DNA from: an uncultured Fibrobacterota bacterium | Lineage (GTDB): Bacteria > Fibrobacterota > Chitinivibrionia > Chitinivibrionales > CAIOZP01 | Reading direction: 5' to 3' | Length of the DNA stretch: 10,977 nt | Assembly: GCA_903862805.1 (NCBI GenBank) | Contig: CAIOZP010000066.1 | Span: forward strand, 1 to 10,977 | Shown: piece after piece, positions 7,192 to 10,977 of the stretch | How positions within the stretch are numbered: the first letter of the stretch is position 1 | Layout of the letters: every line of letters begins with the position of its first letter | Made by a program: the position numbers and the translations under genes | The notes under the pieces: generated by a model | Told to the model about the DNA's origin: nothing | The model's input: only the letters and a program-made list of their open reading frames with translations | The model's database searches: none

Positions 7192-8457
7192 TTATTCGAA
7201 CCATTCCATAGCCGAAAAATCTATCGTCGAGAAATAATCGGCAACCGTTTCGGCGCGGCGGATTTGAAGTACGCTTCCATCGGAGCGTAACAGAAGTTCC
7301 GCTGACCGCAGTTTGCCGTTGTAGTTGAAGCCCATCGCGTGGCCATGCGCACCCGCATCGTGAATCACAAGGAGATCGCCAGAACTGACCATCGGCAGCT
7401 GGCGATCTATGGCGAATTTGTCGTTGTTTTCGCAAAGTGATCCGGTAACATCGCATTTCATGTCGGCCGGTGAATCCTCTTTACCGACAGCGGTTATGTG
7501 ATGATAAGCACCGTAAAGCGCCGGGCGCATAAGATTTGCCATGCAGGCATTGAGTCCGACAAAGGTCTTGTAGGTCTTCTTGATGTGCTGTACCTGCGCA
7601 ACAAGATAACCATAAGGCCCGGTTATCATCCGACCGGCTTCCATAAAAAGCTTTACCGGCGCCAGACCGGAGACCGCAATTATCTGATCGTACTTTCTCT
7701 TTATTCCTTCGCTGACATATTCGATGTCCATCGCTTTCTGTTCGGGCTTGTAGGGAATCCCGATACCACCGCCGATATTCACAAACTCGAAGCGTATGCC
7801 AAGCTCCTTCGAGATCTCGACCGCAAGATTGAATAGCAGTTCGGCGGTTTCGATGATGTAGTCGGGATCAAGTTCGTTTGATGCAACCATCGCATGGAGA
7901 CCGAATCGGCTGACACCTTTATCACGTGCAATTCGGTAACCTTCAAAAAGCTGCTCGCGGGTGAGTCCGTATTTTGCGTCTTCGGGATGGCCGATGATTG
8001 CATTTCCTTCTTTGAGCGGCCCGGGATTGTACCGGAAACAAAGCAGATCGGGAAGTCCGGCGCAATTCTCAAGAAACGACAGATGCGAAAGATCATCGAG
8101 GTTGATGATCGCGCCAAGTTTCTTCGCATATACAAATTCACTCGCTGGTGTATCGTTGGAAGTGAACATGATTCCTTCGCCATTGATTCCGCAATATTCG
8201 GCAAGCATCAGCTCCGGTCCGGAAGAACAGTCTGCTCCGAAATCGGCTTCGCCTTTGAGGATCTTCAATAAAAACGGATTCGGCGCAGCCTTCACCGCAA
8301 AGTATTCGCGGAAGCCTTCGTTCCATGCAAATGCCTTGCGTAGTCGTTGAGCATTTTCACGGATTCCCTTCTCGTCGTAAATGTGGAAAGGCGTCGGATA
8401 CTTGGCGGCTATCGACGTGATCTGTTCTGCGGTGAACGGCAGCGGCTTGATTGACAT
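7192..8457 (-). CDS. lysA: Diaminopimelate decarboxylase-like PLP enzyme
   Basis: The protein of 421 residues belongs to the fold-III PLP decarboxylases (alanine racemase-like barrel plus beta domain). Visible motifs: YFAVKAAPNP (52-61) with the PLP lysine Lys56, CSSGPELMLA (77-86), His188 in GLHAMVAS, the phosphate-binding GGGIGIPY (229-236), EAGR (273-276), the cross-subunit Cys342 in GSLCENNDKF, and DAGAHGHAMGFNYN (367-380). LysA converts meso-diaminopimelate to L-lysine and CO2, the last step of lysine synthesis. The stretch after His188 reads AMVASNEL rather than the common HIGSQ type, pointing to a LysA subtype; another basic-amino-acid substrate is possible. The start at 8457 is preferred over ATG 8472 because GAAGGAT lies six bases before it, while the upstream ATG has no such site. 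Transcription diverges from the PP-loop gene. Confidence 0.88.
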   Translation of the reverse strand: MSIKPLPFTAEQITSIAAKYPTPFHIYDEKGIRENAQRLRKAFAWNEGFREYFAVKAAPNPFLLKILKGEADFGADCSSGPELMLAEYCGINGEGIMFTSNDTPASEFVYAKKLGAIINLDDLSHLSFLENCAGLPDLLCFRYNPGPLKEGNAIIGHPEDAKYGLTREQLFEGYRIARDKGVSRFGLHAMVASNELDPDYIIETAELLFNLAVEISKELGIRFEFVNIGGGIGIPYKPEQKAMDIEYVSEGIKRKYDQIIAVSGLAPVKLFMEAGRMITGPYGYLVAQVQHIKKTYKTFVGLNACMANLMRPALYGAYHHITAVGKEDSPADMKCDVTGSLCENNDKFAIDRQLPMVSSGDLLVIHDAGAHGHAMGFNYNGKLRSAELLLRSDGSVLQIRRAETVADYFSTIDFSAMEWFE

Positions 8458-8463
8458 GATTCG

Positions 8464-8470
8464 ATCCTTC
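8464..8470 (-). promoter_or_regulatory. Ribosome binding site deciding the lysA start
   Basis: GAAGGAT read leftward ends six bases before ATG 8457. It overlaps the first codons that would be used from the alternative ATG at 8472, so the downstream start is favoured. Confidence 0.7.
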
Positions 8471-8577
8471 ATTCTGTTCTACAATGAAATGAAAATAAAA
8501 CATGGGGATTGAGAATAGGCGACACGTCATAACTTCCAATCAGACACTTCGATATATTTTCAACGGGTAAACATAAC

Positions 8578-8585
8578 AAAGGAAA
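8578..8585 (+). promoter_or_regulatory. Ribosome binding site of the PP-loop gene (TTG start)
   Basis: AAAGGAAA sits five bases before TTG 8591. No ATG or GTG lies in frame between it and the PP-loop motif, which begins only seven codons in, so a TTG start is well supported. Confidence 0.75.
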
Positions 8586-8590
8586 CAAGT

Positions 8591-9604
8591 TTGATCGCTG
8601 TAGGACTTTTATCAGGTGGACTCGACAGCACACTTGCCGCCAAAATGATCTTGGATCAGGGCATCGAGGTTCATGCGGTCAATTTCGTTTCGCCGTTCTG
8701 CACTTGCACGCCCAAAAGCGCCGGATGCAGCGCTGTAATCACAGCGGTGAAACAGCTCGGCGATATTCCGCTCAAGCGCATGTCTCTTGGCGACGAATTT
8801 CTTGAAATCGTGAAAAATCCCAAACATGGCCACGGTCGGAACCTTAATCCGTGCATAGATTGCCGCATTGCCAAGCTGCGCAAAGCCGGCGAATACATGA
8901 AAGAGATCGGTGCGGCATTTCTTTTCACCGGTGAGGTTCTCGGTCAGCGTCCAATGAGCCAGCATCGGCGTGCACTTGAAGAAATCGAGAAAGATTCTGG
9001 TCTGGCCGGATACATTCTGCGACCGCTTTCTGCCGGTCTGCTTGAGCCGACCATCCCCGAAAAAGAAGGTCTGGTTGACAGAGAAAAGTTGCTTGCGATC
9101 AACGGCCGCGGTCGCTCGAAACAGATCGAGATGGCCGAAGATTACGAGATAAAAGATTACCACTGTGCCGGTGGCGGCTGCCTTCTCACCGACTCAAGTT
9201 TCTCTATGAAGCTTAAGGATTATTTCGATCATAATCCGGTGCCGTCTTCAAGTGATATGCCGCTTCTGCGCGTTGGTCGGCATTTCCGTCTGACCGATGG
9301 AACCAAAGTGGTAATAGCACGCGATGCCGAAGAATGCAATTCGTTTGCTCGCCTTCTTCGCGAATGCGACACCTTGATCCGCCCCGGCAATTTCAACGGA
9401 CCGTCAGCGATTGTTCAAGGTTCGGCAATAACCGATGGAATGTCGATTCTTCTGTCATACATCAAAAAGGAAACGCTCGACGACGCTTATCTTGTTGTAA
9501 AAACAGGTGCGAGCGAAAGTCATCTTGCAAAACAGGACTGGCCCGCTGCACTCACCGCATCACCGGTTGATGACGGCGCGAAAAACGGATCGAGAAGAGA
9601 GTGA
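8591..9604 (+). CDS. Cysteine-rich PP-loop ATPase, MnmA/ThiI-like (probable tRNA thiolation enzyme)
   Basis: The 337-residue protein opens with the PP-loop LLSGGLDST (6-14), used by N-type ATP pyrophosphatases to adenylate a substrate. GRNLNPCIDCR (82-92) resembles the catalytic cysteine region of MnmA-type 2-thiouridine synthases, and FTGEVLGQRPMSQ (112-124) and CAGGGCLLTD (192-201) recall a family often annotated as a tRNA-thiouridine synthase or methyltransferase. Seven cysteines (37, 39, 46, 88, 91, 192, 197) fall in three clusters, which could hold an Fe-S cluster or carry sulfur. The C-terminal third (about 224-308) is a small separate domain of unclear role. No THUMP domain precedes it, so it is not full-length ThiI. 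The sulfur-transfer role is inferred from the family and from LarE next to it. It begins with TTG behind a good ribosome binding site and overlaps larE by four bases (GTGA). Confidence 0.75.
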   Translation: MIAVGLLSGGLDSTLAAKMILDQGIEVHAVNFVSPFCTCTPKSAGCSAVITAVKQLGDIPLKRMSLGDEFLEIVKNPKHGHGRNLNPCIDCRIAKLRKAGEYMKEIGAAFLFTGEVLGQRPMSQHRRALEEIEKDSGLAGYILRPLSAGLLEPTIPEKEGLVDREKLLAINGRGRSKQIEMAEDYEIKDYHCAGGGCLLTDSSFSMKLKDYFDHNPVPSSSDMPLLRVGRHFRLTDGTKVVIARDAEECNSFARLLRECDTLIRPGNFNGPSAIVQGSAITDGMSILLSYIKKETLDDAYLVVKTGASESHLAKQDWPAALTASPVDDGAKNGSRRE

Positions 9605-10428
9605 AGACTGAAATGAAGATGAGCGAATATGAAAGCAGGCTCGCAGCACTTGATGAAGTAATCAGATCATACCGAAGGATAATGATCGCCTTTTCCGGCG
9701 GAGTTGATTCTTCGGTGCTGCTTGACAGATGCGTATCAGTTCTCGGAGTGGAAAATGTCATTGCGGCAACTGGCGTTTCGCAAACCTACACACCGGAAGA
9801 GCGCGCCGATGCCGAAGACCTCGTTGCACGTCTTGGAGTGACGCATGTTGTGATAGAAACCGACGAGCTCGCCGATCCTTGCTTTGCATCAAATCCGAAG
9901 GATCGTTGTTTTCATTGCAAAACCGAACTCTACGCGAAGATCATTAAAGCCGCCACCGACAATTCCTGCAATGTCATTTTCGATGCGACCAATGCCGACG
10001 ATCTTTCTGATTATCGTCCAGGGCTCAAAGCTGCGCGAGAAGCCGGTGTTAAAAGCCCACTTGCAGATAGCGGAATTACCAAAGCCGACATCCGCGAGAT
10101 GGCCGCGAAAACTCTGCCGCATATTGCCGACAAACCGGCATCGCCGTGCCTCGCAAGCCGCATTCCTTATGGTACGCATATCACTGCACAGGATCTGCTG
10201 AAAATTGCGGCCGCCGAACGCTTCCTCCGTGCCCACGGTTTCCCGACGGTGCGGGTACGGCATCACGGCAACCTTGCAAGAATCGAAGTTCCGGCAGATC
10301 AAATCGCAAAACTCTGCTCCGACGAAGTAAGAGAAACCGTTGCGAATCGCCTGCGCGAAATAGGCTATTCATGGGTTTCTATAGACATTGAGGGTTTCAA
10401 AAGCGGAAGTATGAATCGGGTTATCTGA
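9601..10428 (+). CDS. larE: LarE-type ATP-dependent sacrificial sulfur transferase
   Basis: The 275-residue protein carries the PP-loop FSGGVDSS (31-38) and LarE hallmarks: DRCFHCK (101-107), DATNADDLSDYRPG (128-141), KPASPCLASRIPYG (178-191) and GYSWVSIDIEGFKSGSMN (255-272). LarE adenylates a pyridinium biscarboxylate precursor and adds sulfur for the nickel-pincer cofactor of lactate racemase. Cys183 matches the sulfur-donor cysteine of Lactobacillus plantarum LarE. Together with Cys103 and Cys106 it could instead hold an Fe-S cluster, as reported for some homologues; that is inference. No larA, larB or larC is present here, so the true substrate is open. The GTG start overlaps the previous stop with only a weak AGAAGAGA upstream. 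ATG codons at 9613 and 9619 are alternatives, the last giving the common MSEYE beginning. Translational coupling to the preceding gene is likely. Confidence 0.88.
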   Translation: MKTEMKMSEYESRLAALDEVIRSYRRIMIAFSGGVDSSVLLDRCVSVLGVENVIAATGVSQTYTPEERADAEDLVARLGVTHVVIETDELADPCFASNPKDRCFHCKTELYAKIIKAATDNSCNVIFDATNADDLSDYRPGLKAAREAGVKSPLADSGITKADIREMAAKTLPHIADKPASPCLASRIPYGTHITAQDLLKIAAAERFLRAHGFPTVRVRHHGNLARIEVPADQIAKLCSDEVRETVANRLREIGYSWVSIDIEGFKSGSMNRVI

Positions 10429-10932
10429 ATGAAGATCTATATCAAGAAAATCTTCCAGATTATTTTTGCCCTGTCTGTAATACTGACATTGAACTCATGC
10501 AGCAAACCAACCGCGCCGCAGCCGTACGGCCCGTATTGGAGCAGTTCAAGCCTTGTTCCTATTTTTACCCTACAGCAAAACGATATTTCGACCAGCTTCA
10601 GCGGGCATGTTGCTCCTCAGACTCATTTCATTTTCGGTGCCGCAGACGGACTTTCATTTGATCGGCCATACGCCAAGCTGACGATAAACGCCAACACTGT
10701 CTGGGCGCATTTGCCGGTAAATGTCTATCTCTGCGATGGTCCCGCCGACAGCGTTTATTATCCTGAGCACATAATAGCGCAGTGGACTGTTGATCAACCG
10801 GTCGAAGGTGGAAGCATTCTATTCACCCAAATGCTGGCCGTTTCAAGATCGCCAACATGGCTCGTGGTCGATTTTGCCGACTATTCTGGAAATACCGTTT
10901 TTCAGGTTATCGGTTCATATACGGCCAACTGA
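10429..10932 (+). CDS. Small lipoprotein of unknown function
   Basis: The protein has 167 residues. A basic start (MKIYIKK) and hydrophobic stretch (8-21) lead to the lipobox LNSC with the lipidated Cys24, followed by a Pro/Ser-rich linker (about 25-41). The mature part (about 42-167) is rich in beta-prone segments (ISTSFSGHV, AKLTINANTVWAHLPVNVYL, WLVVDFADYSG, FQVIGSY), suggesting one beta-sandwich domain in the periplasm or on the outer membrane. I do not recognise a family. ATG 10429 directly follows the larE stop (TGAATG) and no Shine-Dalgarno sequence is visible, so translation probably depends on ribosomes finishing larE. That links it to the two sulfur-transfer genes in expression, but nothing shows a shared function. 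Confidence 0.82.
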   Translation: MKIYIKKIFQIIFALSVILTLNSCSKPTAPQPYGPYWSSSSLVPIFTLQQNDISTSFSGHVAPQTHFIFGAADGLSFDRPYAKLTINANTVWAHLPVNVYLCDGPADSVYYPEHIIAQWTVDQPVEGGSILFTQMLAVSRSPTWLVVDFADYSGNTVFQVIGSYTAN

Positions 10933-10965
10933 ATTAACATCTGCACACTACACCATGAGGACAAT

Positions 10966-10977
10966 TTGAATCCGGAA
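10966..10977 (+). CDS. Possible start of a further gene (5' fragment)
   Basis: TGAGGA (10956-10961) lies four bases before TTG 10966, and the frame (TTG AAT CCG GAA) stays open to the window edge. The only nearby ATG (10955) reaches a stop after four codons. The site would place a gene 33 bases after the lipoprotein stop, in the same operon. Only four codons are visible and the spacing is short, so this is tentative. Confidence 0.3.

Larger units (their letters stand above)
8458..8590. promoter_or_regulatory. Divergent intergenic region with promoters for lysA and the PP-loop operon
   Basis: Both flanking transcription units must start here. For lysA, TTGGAA (8539-8534) and TATTCT (8517-8512) read leftward lie 16 bases apart, each matching 4/6 of consensus. 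For the rightward operon, TATATT (8553-8558) is a good -10 box but no clear -35 box precedes it. No riboswitch-like fold for lysine was recognised. Confidence 0.4.

Noticed and set aside
8612..9163. Leftward open frame of 183 codons
   Set aside because: It is antisense to the PP-loop gene, whose frame carries the PP-loop and cysteine motifs.
8591..9604. QueC, NAD synthetase or asparagine synthetase as the identity of the PP-loop gene
   Set aside because: The NPCIDCR and GEVLGQRPMSQ motifs fit the thiolation-type family; no glutaminase domain or QueC C-terminal cysteine pattern is present.

Overview
The window looks like chromosomal DNA from a Gram-negative bacterium, most probably Fibrobacterota or a related member of the FCB group. 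This is inferred from three things seen here: a secreted carbohydrate deacetylase ending in a T9SS-like C-terminal sorting domain, a large protein that appears to carry an outer-membrane beta-barrel, and a lipobox lipoprotein. Lineage is not proven by sequence alone. No tRNA, rRNA, CRISPR array or insertion sequence was seen.

Layout. Four genes read leftward. The first (1-2691, its 3' end cut by the window edge) encodes an exported zinc-metallopeptidase/TolB-like propeller/probable barrel protein. A 523-base gap (2692-3214) follows, holding two leftward intrinsic terminators and, between them, a short open frame resembling one tectonin-type beta-propeller blade, probably a gene remnant. Next comes a secreted NodB-type polysaccharide deacetylase (3215-5794) with a chitin-binding-like insert, a jelly-roll-like region and a sorting tail. 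It has a good ribosome binding site, a plausible promoter and a strong terminator, so it is probably its own transcription unit. Then come an HD-GYP-family protein with a degenerate catalytic dyad (5927-7114) and a LysA-type decarboxylase (7192-8457), close enough to be co-transcribed.

A 133-base divergent intergenic region (8458-8590) separates lysA from a tight rightward cluster. This holds a cysteine-rich MnmA/ThiI-like PP-loop ATPase (8591-9604), a LarE-type PP-loop sulfur transferase (9601-10428, 4-base overlap) and a small lipoprotein (10429-10932) whose start codon abuts the larE stop. A further gene may begin with TTG at 10966 and run off the end. The overlap and abutment point to translational coupling, so the two sulfur-handling enzymes and the lipoprotein are probably made together.

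The features most worth attention are the two coupled PP-loop enzymes with no lar partner genes in view, the HD-GYP protein in which His and Asp ligands appear exchanged, the deacetylase with a carbohydrate-binding-like segment inside its catalytic domain, and the apparent propeller-gene remnant that kept its terminator. No clearly new multi-gene system can be claimed from this window alone.
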